Shown here: piece after piece, positions 1 to 8,794 of the stretch
Position numbering within the stretch: position 1 is the stretch's first letter
Layout: the number at the start of each line of letters is the position of its first letter
Assembly: GCF_030944405.1 (NCBI RefSeq)
Contig: NZ_CP132339.1
Location: 3,162,001-3,226,000 of the forward strand
Origin: Janthinobacterium sp. J1-1
Lineage (GTDB): Bacteria > Pseudomonadota > Gammaproteobacteria > Burkholderiales > Burkholderiaceae_D
Length of the DNA stretch: 64,000 bases
Direction of reading: 5' to 3'
Position numbers and translations under genes: made by a program
The notes under the pieces: model-generated
What the model saw: the letters and a program-made list of their open reading frames with translations, nothing else
What the model was told of the DNA's origin: nothing
Database searches by the model: none

Positions 1-1458
1 CAGGCGCGCATCGAAACCTCGCAAGCCGTCTCGTATGAACGCATGGCCAGCCTGCAGCAGGCGGCCGCCAGCGCCATCCTGGAAGACCCGGACGTGGAAA
101 CCTTGAGTTCCCTGGTCGGCGTCGACGCGGCCAACAACACCATGCTGCACACCGGCAGCATGCTGATCAACCTGAAGCGCTCGCGCAGCGACCATCAGGA
201 CGACATCATGGACCGCCTGCGCAACCGCGTGGCCCAGGTGGCCGGCGTGACGCTGTATCTGCAGCCGACGCAGGACCTGACCATCGATGCCGAATCGGGC
301 CCGACGCAGTACCGCGTGTCGCTCGAAGGCGCCAACACGGCCATCGTCACCGAGTGGGCCACAAAATTGGCGGCGCGCATGCGTGAAAAAACGCAGCTGC
401 GCAATGTCACCACGGACGCCGGCGCCACCGGTGCGGCCGTCAACGTGGCGATCGACCGCGACAGCGCGGCGCGCATGTCGGTCACCACCGCCACCGTCGA
501 CGACGCGCTGTACAACGCCTTTGGCCAGCGCATCATCTCGACGATTTTTACCGAGACGAACCAGTACCGCGTGATTCTCGAAGCGCAGCCGGGCATCGTC
601 ACCACGCCGGCCGACCTGGGAGACCTGCAGGTGCGCACCGGTTCCGGCAAGTCGACGCCCTTGTCGGCGTTTGCCACCATCACCGAAAAGCAGTCGCCGC
701 TGCAGATCACGCACGTGGCGCAATACCCGGCCACCACCCTCGGTTTCGATACCACCAAGGGCGTGGCGCTGGGCAGCGCGGTCGATGCGATCCGCGAGGC
801 CGCGCACGACATCGCCTTGCCCGCTTCCGTGACGATGACTTTCCTGGGAGCGGCCGGCGCGTATGAAAATTCGCTGTCGAACCAGTTGTGGCTGATCCTG
901 GCGGCCGTGGTGTGCGTATATATCGTGCTCGGCGTGCTGTACGAAAGCTATATCCACCCGCTGACGATTTTGTCGACCCTGCCGTCGGCCGGCGTCGGCG
1001 CGCTGCTGGCGCTGATGCTGTCCGGCCAGGACCTGGGCGTGATCGGCATTATCGGCATCATCCTGCTGATCGGCATCGTCAAGAAGAACGCCATCATGAT
1101 GATCGACTTCGCCATCGAAGCGGAACGCGACCAGGGCAAGAGCCCGCAGGAAGCGATCCACCAGGCGGCCTTGCTGCGCTTCCGGCCTATCCTGATGACG
1201 ACCCTGGCGGCGCTGTTCGCGGCCGTGCCGCTGATGCTGGGCTGGGGCGAGGGCGCCGAACTGCGCCGTCCGCTGGGCCTGGCCATTTTCGGCGGCCTGA
1301 TCGTCAGCCAGGTGCTGACCTTGTTCACCACGCCGGTGATCTACCTGGGCTTTGACCGCCTGGGCCGCCGCTTTGGCGGCAAGCCGAAAGAGGGCGAAAA
1401 GGGGACCGTAAGCCTCGACAAGCCGGGCGGCCATCCGCCGGCGGGGAGCGCGGCGTGA
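1..1458 (+). CDS. mdtB: MdtB-like RND multidrug efflux permease, 3' part
   Basis: Inner-membrane proton-driven RND pump subunit; the reading frame is open from the first base, so the 5' half lies outside the window. Visible parts are the second periplasmic docking/porter segment (IDRDSAARMSV, then LYNAFGQRIISTIFTETNQY) and the last transmembrane bundle with LYESYIHPLTILSTLPSAGV, GIVKKNAIMMIDFAIEAER and LRFRPILMTTLAALFAAVPL, all standard HAE1-family signatures. The stop overlaps the start of the next RND gene by four bases. That layout (two different RND subunits in tandem, then an outer-membrane factor) is the MdtB-MdtC pattern, in which the two permeases form a heterotrimer. MdtB rather than MdtC is chosen from position. 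A membrane-fusion protein gene (mdtA) is expected just upstream. Substrate cannot be read from the sequence. Confidence 0.93.
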   Translation, partial: QARIETSQAVSYERMASLQQAAASAILEDPDVETLSSLVGVDAANNTMLHTGSMLINLKRSRSDHQDDIMDRLRNRVAQVAGVTLYLQPTQDLTIDAESGPTQYRVSLEGANTAIVTEWATKLAARMREKTQLRNVTTDAGATGAAVNVAIDRDSAARMSVTTATVDDALYNAFGQRIISTIFTETNQYRVILEAQPGIVTTPADLGDLQVRTGSGKSTPLSAFATITEKQSPLQITHVAQYPATTLGFDTTKGVALGSAVDAIREAAHDIALPASVTMTFLGAAGAYENSLSNQLWLILAAVVCVYIVLGVLYESYIHPLTILSTLPSAGVGALLALMLSGQDLGVIGIIGIILLIGIVKKNAIMMIDFAIEAERDQGKSPQEAIHQAALLRFRPILMTTLAALFAAVPLMLGWGEGAELRRPLGLAIFGGLIVSQVLTLFTTPVIYLGFDRLGRRFGGKPKEGEKGTVSLDKPGGHPPAGSAA

Positions 1459-4400
1459 ATCTGTCCGAACCCTTCGTCAAGCGGCCCATCGCCACGGTGC
1501 TGCTGACCATCGGCATCGCGCTGGCGGGCATCGGCGCGTTCTTCGTGCTGCCCGTCTCGCCGCTGCCGCAGGTCGACTACCCGACCATTTCGGTCAGCGC
1601 CAGCCTGCCCGGCGCCAGCCCCTCCACCATGGCGTCGTCGGTCGCCACGCCGCTGGAGCGGCGCCTGGGCGTGATCTCGGGCGTCAACGAGATGACCTCG
1701 TCGTCGAGCACCGGCTCGGCGCGCATCAACCTGCAATTCGACCTGAACCGCAAGATCGACGCGGCCGCGCGCGAAGTGCAGGCGGCGATCGCCGCTTCGC
1801 GCGTCGACCTGCCGGCCACCTTGCGCAGCAACCCGACCTACCGCAAGGCCAATCCGTCCGACGCGCCGGTGATCATCCTGGCGCTCACTTCCAAGACGCG
1901 CACGCCAGGCCAGATCTACGATGCCGTCTCGAACCTGGTGCAGCAGAAGGTGGCGCAGGTCAAGGGCGTGGGCGACGTGGAACTGGGCGGCGGTTCGCTG
2001 CCGGCCGTGCGCGTGGAACTGCTGCCGCACCAGCTGAACCAGTACGCCGTGTCGATGGAAGACGTGCGCGCCGCGATCCAGGCCAGCAACGCGAACCGCC
2101 CGAAAGGCGCGATCTCGGGTGACGAGCGGCGCCTGCAGATTTATTCGGGCGCCAGCACGGCCTCCGGCGGGCGCAGCGCTGCCGACTACCGCAGCCTGGT
2201 GGTGGCCTGGCGCGACGGCGCCGCCATCCGCCTGGACGACGTGGCCGAAGTGGTCGACGGCGTCGAGAACAACAATACCCTGGGCCTGTTCAATGGCGAC
2301 CCGGCCGTGATCGTGCTGATCACGCGCCAGCCCGGCGCCAACGTGATCGCCACCGTCGACGGCGTGCGCGCGCTGCTGCCGCAATTGCAGGCGCAGCTGC
2401 CCGGCGACATCAAGCTGCAGGTGGCCTCCGACAGCACCAATTCGATCCGCTCGTCCCTGCACGAGATCGAGTTCACCCTGATTCTGTCCATCGTGCTGGT
2501 GGTGTTGGTGGTCAGCGCCTTTTTGCGCAGCGTGCGCGCCACCATCATCCCGGCGGTGGCCACGATCGTGTCGCTGCTGGGCACCTTCGGCGTGATGTAC
2601 ATGCTGGGTTTTTCCTTGAACAACCTGTCGCTGATGGCGTTGACGGTGGCCACCGGCTTTGTCGTCGATGACGCCATCGTGGTACTGGAAAACACCCAGC
2701 GCCATATCGAGGCCGGCATGGACCGCTTCAAGGCGGCCCTGCTCGGTGCGCGCGAAGTGGGTTTTACGGTATTGTCGATCAGCCTGTCGCTGGTGGCGGT
2801 GTTCATTCCGCTGCTGTTCATGGGCGGCCAGGTGGGGCGCCTGTTCCGCGAGTTTGCCGTCACCCTGTCGGCCGCCGTGATGATTTCGCTGGTCATTTCG
2901 CTGACCACCACGCCGATGATGTGCGCCTGGCTGCTGAAAAGCGGCGAGCAGCATAAAAAGCCGGGCGCCATCGCGCGCTGGTTCGAACGCGGCTTCGACA
3001 AGCTGCTCAAGGGCTATGAGCACTGCCTGGACTGGGCTTTGTCCAGCGCCGCGCTGGTGATGACGATCCTGGTCTTCGTGGTCGGCCTGAACGTGTACCT
3101 GTTCGCGGCCGCGCCCAAGGGCTTTTTCCCGCAGCAGGACACGGGCCAGATCAATGGCGGCATGCGCGCCGACCAGAGCATCTCGTTCCAGGCCATGCAG
3201 GGCAAGCTGCGCCAGCTGGTCGATATCATCAAGGCCGATCCGGCCGTGGCCACGGTGGTGGGCTTCACGGGTGGCGGCAGGGCAGGGGGCGGCTTCATGT
3301 TCATCGACCTGAAGCCCGCTTCCCAGCGCACCGACAAGGGGCAGGCCGTGATCGCGCGCCTGCGGCCGCAGCTGGCCAAGGTGACCGGCATTTCGCTGTT
3401 CCTCAATCCGGTGCAGGATTTGCGCATGGGCGGGCGTTCCAGCAACTCGACCTACCAGTACACCCTGATCAGCGACAACCAGGCCGACCTGAAAAAATGG
3501 GCGGCAAAACTGGCCGACCAGATGAAATCGCAGCCGGCCCTGATCGACGTCGATACCGACCAGGCGGAAAATGGCGTGGAAACCTTTGTCAGCATCGACA
3601 AGGACCGCGCCACCGAACTGGGGGTGCAGGTGCGCGACATCGACAACGCGCTGTACAACAGCTTCGGCCAGCGCCAGGTGGCGACCATCTACGATGAGCT
3701 GAACCAGTACCACGTGATCATGGAGGTGGCGCCCCGTTATGCGCAAAGCCCGGAAGCGCTGCGCTCGGTGTATGTGCCGGCCTCGAACGCGGCCGCGACC
3801 ACCACCACCACGTCCGCCGTCACGTCGGCGGTGACCGCCACCACCTCGAACACCACGGCCGCGCGCGATCCGTCGAGCGGCACGGCGCTGTCGACGACTT
3901 TGGCGACCATGGTGCCGCTGTCGTCGTTCAGCAGCTTTGCCGAAAGCTCGACGGCGACCTCGATCAACCACCAGGGCGGTGAACTGGCCACCACCGTGTC
4001 GTTCAACCTGGCCGACGGCTATACGCTCAGCGACGGCCAGGCGGGAGTCGCGCAGGCCGAGTCGGAAATCGGCATGCCGGTCAATGTGCGCGGCAGCTTC
4101 CAGGGTTCGGCCAAGAGCGCCCAGGACAGCAACAAGGAGCAGCCGCTCCTGATCCTGGCGGCCATCGTGGTGATCTACATCGTGCTGGGCATTCTGTACG
4201 AAAGCCTGATCCATCCGATCACGGTGCTGTCGACCCTGCCTTCGGCCGGCGTCGGCGCGGTGCTGGCGCTGCTGATGTTCCGCATGGAGTTTTCCATCAT
4301 CGCCCTGATCGGCGTGTTTTTATTGATCGGCATCGTCAAGAAAAATGCTATATTGATCATCGACTTCGCACTTGAAGCGGAACGTTCGCGGGGCTTGAGC

Positions 4401-4691
4401 GCGCTGGAGGCGGTGCGCGAGGCTTGCCTGCTGCGTTTCCGCCCCATCCTGATGACGACGCTGGCGGCGGCCCTGGGCGCCTTGCCGCTGGCGATCGGCT
4501 TCGGCGAGGGGTCCGAGCTACGCCAGCCCTTGGGGGTCGCCATTATCGGCGGCCTGATTGCCAGCCAGTTGTTGACACTGCTGACCACCCCGGTGGTCTA
4601 CATCCTGCTCGACAAACTGCGCACGCGCAGCGCCGACGAGCAGCAATTGAGCCGCATTCCTGGGCCAGATAACCCGAGCACACAATCATGA
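1455..4691 (+). CDS. mdtC: MdtC-like RND multidrug efflux permease
   Basis: 1078-residue RND permease, starting at a GTG that overlaps the upstream stop (GTGA). The N-terminal NLSEPFVKRPIATVLLTIGI is the usual RND start. TM segments around residues 340-550 carry GFVVDDAIVVLENTQRHIEAG, with the paired acidic residues of the proton relay. A second bundle near 895-1060 repeats LYESLIHPITVLSTLPSAGV and GIVKKNAILIIDFALEAER. It should assemble with the MdtB-like subunit and use the lipoprotein encoded next as its outer-membrane channel. Odd feature: residues about 776-816 are a Thr/Ala/Ser-rich low-complexity insert in the second docking domain, where relatives have only a short loop before VPLSSF. 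Overlap with both neighbours suggests translational coupling. Confidence 0.95.
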   Translation: MNLSEPFVKRPIATVLLTIGIALAGIGAFFVLPVSPLPQVDYPTISVSASLPGASPSTMASSVATPLERRLGVISGVNEMTSSSSTGSARINLQFDLNRKIDAAAREVQAAIAASRVDLPATLRSNPTYRKANPSDAPVIILALTSKTRTPGQIYDAVSNLVQQKVAQVKGVGDVELGGGSLPAVRVELLPHQLNQYAVSMEDVRAAIQASNANRPKGAISGDERRLQIYSGASTASGGRSAADYRSLVVAWRDGAAIRLDDVAEVVDGVENNNTLGLFNGDPAVIVLITRQPGANVIATVDGVRALLPQLQAQLPGDIKLQVASDSTNSIRSSLHEIEFTLILSIVLVVLVVSAFLRSVRATIIPAVATIVSLLGTFGVMYMLGFSLNNLSLMALTVATGFVVDDAIVVLENTQRHIEAGMDRFKAALLGAREVGFTVLSISLSLVAVFIPLLFMGGQVGRLFREFAVTLSAAVMISLVISLTTTPMMCAWLLKSGEQHKKPGAIARWFERGFDKLLKGYEHCLDWALSSAALVMTILVFVVGLNVYLFAAAPKGFFPQQDTGQINGGMRADQSISFQAMQGKLRQLVDIIKADPAVATVVGFTGGGRAGGGFMFIDLKPASQRTDKGQAVIARLRPQLAKVTGISLFLNPVQDLRMGGRSSNSTYQYTLISDNQADLKKWAAKLADQMKSQPALIDVDTDQAENGVETFVSIDKDRATELGVQVRDIDNALYNSFGQRQVATIYDELNQYHVIMEVAPRYAQSPEALRSVYVPASNAAATTTTTSAVTSAVTATTSNTTAARDPSSGTALSTTLATMVPLSSFSSFAESSTATSINHQGGELATTVSFNLADGYTLSDGQAGVAQAESEIGMPVNVRGSFQGSAKSAQDSNKEQPLLILAAIVVIYIVLGILYESLIHPITVLSTLPSAGVGAVLALLMFRMEFSIIALIGVFLLIGIVKKNAILIIDFALEAERSRGLSALEAVREACLLRFRPILMTTLAAALGALPLAIGFGEGSELRQPLGVAIIGGLIASQLLTLLTTPVVYILLDKLRTRSADEQQLSRIPGPDNPSTQS

Positions 4692-6118
4692 GTCAAGTAA
4701 AACACCGTACGTCCCCCGTTCCCGCACGCCTGCAGCGCCATGTGCTGGCTTTGGCCGCCTTCGCGCTGCTGGCCGGCTGCGCCGTCAGCCCCGTGTATGA
4801 AGTACCAGCGACGCCCGCGCCGGTGGCGTTCAAGGAAGCCGCCGGCTGGCAGCCGGCCGCGCCGGCCGATACCCTCGAGCGAGGTCCCTGGTGGACCCTG
4901 TTCGGCGACACGCAATTGAACCAGCTGGCCGACAGCATCGAAGTGTCGAACCAGAACGTGGCCGCCGCCATCGCCTCGTACGAGCAGGCGCGCGCGCTGG
5001 TGCGCGAACAGCGCGCCTCGCTGTTCCCGACCGTGAACCTGACCGGTAGCGGCACGCGTTCCGGCGGCGGCGGCGAGCAGCAGACCAGCAACAACTACCG
5101 CGCGGCGCTGGGCGCCTCGTGGGAACCCGATATCTGGGGCCGCCTGCGCGCCGGCGTGACCGGCGCCGACGCCAGCGCGCAGGCATCCGCGGCCGACCTG
5201 GCTGCGGCGCGCCTGTCGGCGCAGGGCGAGCTGGCCACCAATTATTTTTCGCTGCGCCAGAGCGACGCGCAGATCGCGCTGCTGACCTCCACCCTCGAAG
5301 GCTACCAGCGCGTGCTCGACATCACGCGCAACCGTTTCAGTTCCGGCATCGCGGCGAAATCGGACCTGCTGCAGGCGCAGACGCAGCTTGCCAATGCGCG
5401 GATCGACCTGTCCAGCCAGGTGCGCGCGCGGGCCCAGCTCGAACATGCGATCGCCATTTTGCTGGGCCGCGCGCCGTCCGACTTCACGCTGGCGGTGGCG
5501 CCATGGACCATCACGGTACCCGAGGTGCCCGTCGGCGTGCCGTCGACCTTGCTGCAGCGCCGGCCCGATATCGCCGCCGCCGAACGCCGCGTGGCGCTGG
5601 CCAACGAGCAGATCGGCATCGCCCGTTCCGCGTATTACCCCAGCCTGAACCTGACGGGGTCGTACGGCTCCGGCGCCAGCAAGGTAGGCGACCTGTTCAA
5701 CGCCTCGTCCAGCCTGTGGTCGCTGGGCGTGTCGGCCGCGCAAACCGTGTTCAATGCGGGTGCCACCACCGCCAGCGTGGATGCGGCCAAGGCCGGCCAT
5801 GAAGCCGCCGTGGCGCGCTACCGCCAGACCGTGCTTGCCGCTTTCGGCACGGTCGAAGACCAGTTGTCGGCCACGCGCGCGCTGGCCGAGCAGATCGATT
5901 TGCGCCGCCAGGCGTCCAGCGCCGCCGATGAAGTGGAACAGCAGATGCTGAACCGCTACAACGCGGGCCAGGTCGGCTACACCGACGTGGTGACGGCCCA
6001 GGTCACGGCCTTGTCGGCGCGGCGCCAGCTGGTGCAGGCGCAGGCCGACCGGCAGACCACGGCGGTGGCGCTGATCCAGGCGCTGGGCGGTGGCTGGCAG
6101 GCCCAGGCACCACAGTAG
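4688..6118 (+). CDS. Outer-membrane factor lipoprotein of the RND pump (OprM/NodT family)
   Basis: 476-residue TolC-like outer-membrane efflux lipoprotein. The N-terminus has a basic start, a hydrophobic stretch and the lipobox LLAGC (Cys near residue 31), so it is lipid-anchored after export. Two repeated OEP domains follow, with the typical ALGASWEPDIWGRLRAGV, LLQAQTQLANARIDL and LLQRRPDIAAAERRV motifs of the NodT/OprM family. The start overlaps the mdtC-like stop by four bases, so the three genes form one operon, and the protein should be the exit duct for that pump. Length is normal for the family. The GC-rich hairpin-like sequence after the stop (about 6126-6147) has no T tract and is not called a terminator. 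Confidence 0.94.
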   Translation: MSQVKHRTSPVPARLQRHVLALAAFALLAGCAVSPVYEVPATPAPVAFKEAAGWQPAAPADTLERGPWWTLFGDTQLNQLADSIEVSNQNVAAAIASYEQARALVREQRASLFPTVNLTGSGTRSGGGGEQQTSNNYRAALGASWEPDIWGRLRAGVTGADASAQASAADLAAARLSAQGELATNYFSLRQSDAQIALLTSTLEGYQRVLDITRNRFSSGIAAKSDLLQAQTQLANARIDLSSQVRARAQLEHAIAILLGRAPSDFTLAVAPWTITVPEVPVGVPSTLLQRRPDIAAAERRVALANEQIGIARSAYYPSLNLTGSYGSGASKVGDLFNASSSLWSLGVSAAQTVFNAGATTASVDAAKAGHEAAVARYRQTVLAAFGTVEDQLSATRALAEQIDLRRQASSAADEVEQQMLNRYNAGQVGYTDVVTAQVTALSARRQLVQAQADRQTTAVALIQALGGGWQAQAPQ

Positions 6119-6164
6119 GCGGCGCGGCCACCGGCGCGCCGCTGGCCGTGGCGCCAGTGCCACC

Positions 6165-6191
6165 TTTCCAAGTGAATGTGGGTGATAGAAT
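6165..6191 (+). promoter_or_regulatory. Candidate extended -10 promoter for the CheB/CheR hybrid gene
   Basis: TAGAAT at 6186-6191 is preceded by TG one base upstream (TGaTAGAAT), an extended -10. TTTCCA at 6165-6170, 15 bases upstream, is a weak -35. Transcription from here would begin near 6198, downstream of the possible ATG at 6176, which favours the ATG at 6245 as the real start. Confidence 0.4.
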
Positions 6192-6244
6192 GCAAGATTA
6201 TTAATTGCCGGCCGTGGCATGTCGTGGCGGGTCTCTTGCAGACG

Positions 6245-8794
6245 ATGATAACCAGCAAACGCAGTAAAGCCAGCTCCGACAGTCTGCCCACCGTGCCCGA
6301 AGCGTCCGTCATCAGCTTTCCCGTGGTGGCCATCGGCGCCTCGGCCGGTGGACTCGATCCCATCGTCGCTTTCCTGGCCCAAGTGCCGCAGGAAAGCGGC
6401 ATCGCCTATGTCGTGATCCAGCATCTCGATCCCACGCAGAAAGCCATGCTGCCCGAACTGCTGCAGCGCGCCACCAGCATCCCCGTCTCCGAAATCACGC
6501 ACCAGATGCAATTGCGGCCGAATCATATCTATGTGATCCCCTCGAATGCCGACCTGGGCTTGTCCAAGGGCCGCTTCATGCTGCGCGAACCGCAGCAGCC
6601 GCGTGGCCACCGCCTGCCGATCGACATGTTTTTTGACGAGCTGGCGTCCGAGCTCGGTGAATTGGCCGTCGGCGTGGTGTTTTCCGGCATGGGCGGCGAC
6701 GGCACGCGCGGCATGCAGGCGATCAAGCGGGCTGGTGGCCTGACCCTGGCCCAGCATCCCGATACGGCCAAGTTCGACATGATGCCGCAAAGCGCGATCG
6801 CGGCCGAGGTGGTGGACCTGATCGACTATCCGGAAAAGATGCCGGAAAAGATCATCAACTATCTGTTTCGCAGCAGTTTTTTGAGCTTGCCCGGACGCGA
6901 GCCGAACGGGCGCAATTCGCTGCATGAAATCGTCACCCTGCTGTCCGAGCACACCGGCAACAGCTTTACCGATTACAAGATCAATACCGTGCTGCGGCGC
7001 ATCGAACGGCGCATGAGCTTGTACCAGATCACGTCGATGGAAGCCTATGTGCCGTATTTGCGCGACAATCCGGCGGAAATCGATTTATTATTCAAGGAAC
7101 TGTTGATCGGCGTAACGAGCTTTTTCCGCGACCAGAAGGTGTGGGAATACCTGAAGATGGTGGCCTTGCCGCAATTGCTGGCTGCCAACCCTGACGGACG
7201 CGCCTTCAAGGCCTGGATTCCGGCCTGCTCGACGGGCGAGGAGGCGTATTCGCTGGCGATGGTGTTCCATGAGGTGGTGGCCGACATCAATCCGCCATCG
7301 AAGTACAGCCTGCAAATTTTTGCCACCGATTTATCGGCCGAGCGCATGGAACGGTTTTTCCTGGCCGACAAGAACGATTACTGTATCAAAAAAGAGATCC
7401 GTAACATGATCATCTTTGCCCAGCAAAACATCATTTCGGATCCACCGTTCACCAAGCTCGATATTCTATGCTGCCGCAACCTGCTGATCTATCTGAATGC
7501 CAAGCTGCAACAGCGCTTGATCCCGCTGTTTCACTATGCCTTGAACCGCGACGGCCTGTTGCTGCTGGGCAGCGCGGATACGCCTGGCCACTTCTCCGAG
7601 CTGTTCGCCCCCCTGACCACGTCGACCCGGCTGTACCGCCGCCTCGACAACCTGGCGCGCCAGCGCCTGCCGACGTACTTCCCGACCAAGGTGTCGTTGG
7701 CCTCCCCCCCTACCATCAGCGACACGAGAGAAGCCAGCATGCCCGGAAAGATACAAGCCCATGTGGAGCAGTTATTGCTTCAGAAATATTCGCCGGCGGC
7801 CGCGTTGCTGAACCAGGACGGCGATATCCTGTACATCAATGGCCGCACGGGCGCCTTTCTGGAGCCGGCGGCCGGCAAGGCCAACTGGAATATCCACGCC
7901 ATGGCGCGCGATGGCTTGCGTTATGAATTGCCGGGCCTGATCAAGCAGGCGCTGCAAAGCGAAGGCGTGGTGCGCCTGAAGGGGCTGGTGGTCAGGGACC
8001 ATGCCGGCCAGTCGCTGGGCGTGGACCTGACGGCCGAAGCGCTGAGCCAGCCCGAACCGCTCAGTGGCATGGTGTTCCTGACCTTTTCCAGCGTGCCGCT
8101 GGTGGCCGAAGCGCGTCGCGGCAGGTCGCCCAATCCCAAGGTACTGGAACTGGAGCAGCAGCTGGCGCAGGCGCGCAATGAAATCCAGGCGGTGCGCGAC
8201 GAAATGCAGACTTCGCGCGAGGAACTGAAATCGGCCAACGAGGAACTGCAGTCGACCAATGAAGAACTGCAATCGACCAACGAGGAACTGACCACCTCGA
8301 AGGAAGAGATGCAGTCGCTCAACGAAGAGCTGTACACGGTCAACGCCGAGCTGCAGTCCAAGGTGGATGATTTGTCGCTGGTCAACAGCGACATGAAGAA
8401 CTTGCTCAACAGCACAGACATCGCCACCATCTTCCTCGACAGCGCCTTGCGCATCCGCCGCTTCACGGCGCCGGCCACGCAAATCTACAAGCTGATCCAG
8501 ACCGACTTGCGCCGTCCGCTCAGCGATATCGTCAACGACCTCGACTATCCCGGCCTGGAGACCGATGCGCTGGAAGTGATACGCAGCCTGGTGTTTTCCG
8601 AACGCCAGGTGCCGACCAAGACGGGGCGCTGGTACAACGTGCGCATCATGCCTTACCGCACGGTGGAAAACGTGATCGATGGCGTGGTGGTGACTTTTAT
8701 TAACATTACCGAATCGAAATTGCTGGAAGCCCAGCTGCGCCAGATACAGTCCGGTAGCGTGGCCGACAGGGAGCCTGGCGGGAGCACGCCGTGA
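6245..8794 (+). CDS. CheB/CheR/PAS hybrid chemotaxis-type regulator
   Basis: A single chain joining a CheB methylesterase domain, a CheR methyltransferase domain, a long coiled coil and a PAS domain. CheB is near the N-terminus: GASAGGLDP carries the catalytic Ser, IQHLDP the His and SGMGGDGTRG the Asp. CheR follows: FTDYKINTVLRRIERRM, LIGVTSFFRD and the SAM-binding IPACSTGEEAYSLAM. The coiled coil is built of repeated ELQSTNEELQSTNEEL heptads (encoded at about 8150-8390). The PAS domain ends the protein. No kinase domain is present; the next gene overlaps by four bases and supplies one. An in-frame ATG at 6176 would add 23 residues, but neither start has a clear ribosome site and the upstream promoter-like element favours 6245. 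No receptor or cheA gene is nearby. Confidence 0.88.
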   Translation: MITSKRSKASSDSLPTVPEASVISFPVVAIGASAGGLDPIVAFLAQVPQESGIAYVVIQHLDPTQKAMLPELLQRATSIPVSEITHQMQLRPNHIYVIPSNADLGLSKGRFMLREPQQPRGHRLPIDMFFDELASELGELAVGVVFSGMGGDGTRGMQAIKRAGGLTLAQHPDTAKFDMMPQSAIAAEVVDLIDYPEKMPEKIINYLFRSSFLSLPGREPNGRNSLHEIVTLLSEHTGNSFTDYKINTVLRRIERRMSLYQITSMEAYVPYLRDNPAEIDLLFKELLIGVTSFFRDQKVWEYLKMVALPQLLAANPDGRAFKAWIPACSTGEEAYSLAMVFHEVVADINPPSKYSLQIFATDLSAERMERFFLADKNDYCIKKEIRNMIIFAQQNIISDPPFTKLDILCCRNLLIYLNAKLQQRLIPLFHYALNRDGLLLLGSADTPGHFSELFAPLTTSTRLYRRLDNLARQRLPTYFPTKVSLASPPTISDTREASMPGKIQAHVEQLLLQKYSPAAALLNQDGDILYINGRTGAFLEPAAGKANWNIHAMARDGLRYELPGLIKQALQSEGVVRLKGLVVRDHAGQSLGVDLTAEALSQPEPLSGMVFLTFSSVPLVAEARRGRSPNPKVLELEQQLAQARNEIQAVRDEMQTSREELKSANEELQSTNEELQSTNEELTTSKEEMQSLNEELYTVNAELQSKVDDLSLVNSDMKNLLNSTDIATIFLDSALRIRRFTAPATQIYKLIQTDLRRPLSDIVNDLDYPGLETDALEVIRSLVFSERQVPTKTGRWYNVRIMPYRTVENVIDGVVVTFINITESKLLEAQLRQIQSGSVADREPGGSTP

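Noticed and set aside
1341..4214. Long open frame (957 codons) on the minus strand opposite the MdtC-like gene
   Set aside because: Rich in His, Arg, Gln and Gly and without family similarity; high-GC codon bias produces such antisense frames opposite real genes.
6126..6147. GC-rich hairpin after the outer-membrane factor gene
   Set aside because: Imperfect pairing, no T tract and only short; could be chance in GC-rich DNA.
4598..6952. 784-codon minus-strand frame opposite the outer-membrane factor and CheB gene
   Set aside because: Crosses two plus-strand genes and has antisense composition; no ribosome site or motif.
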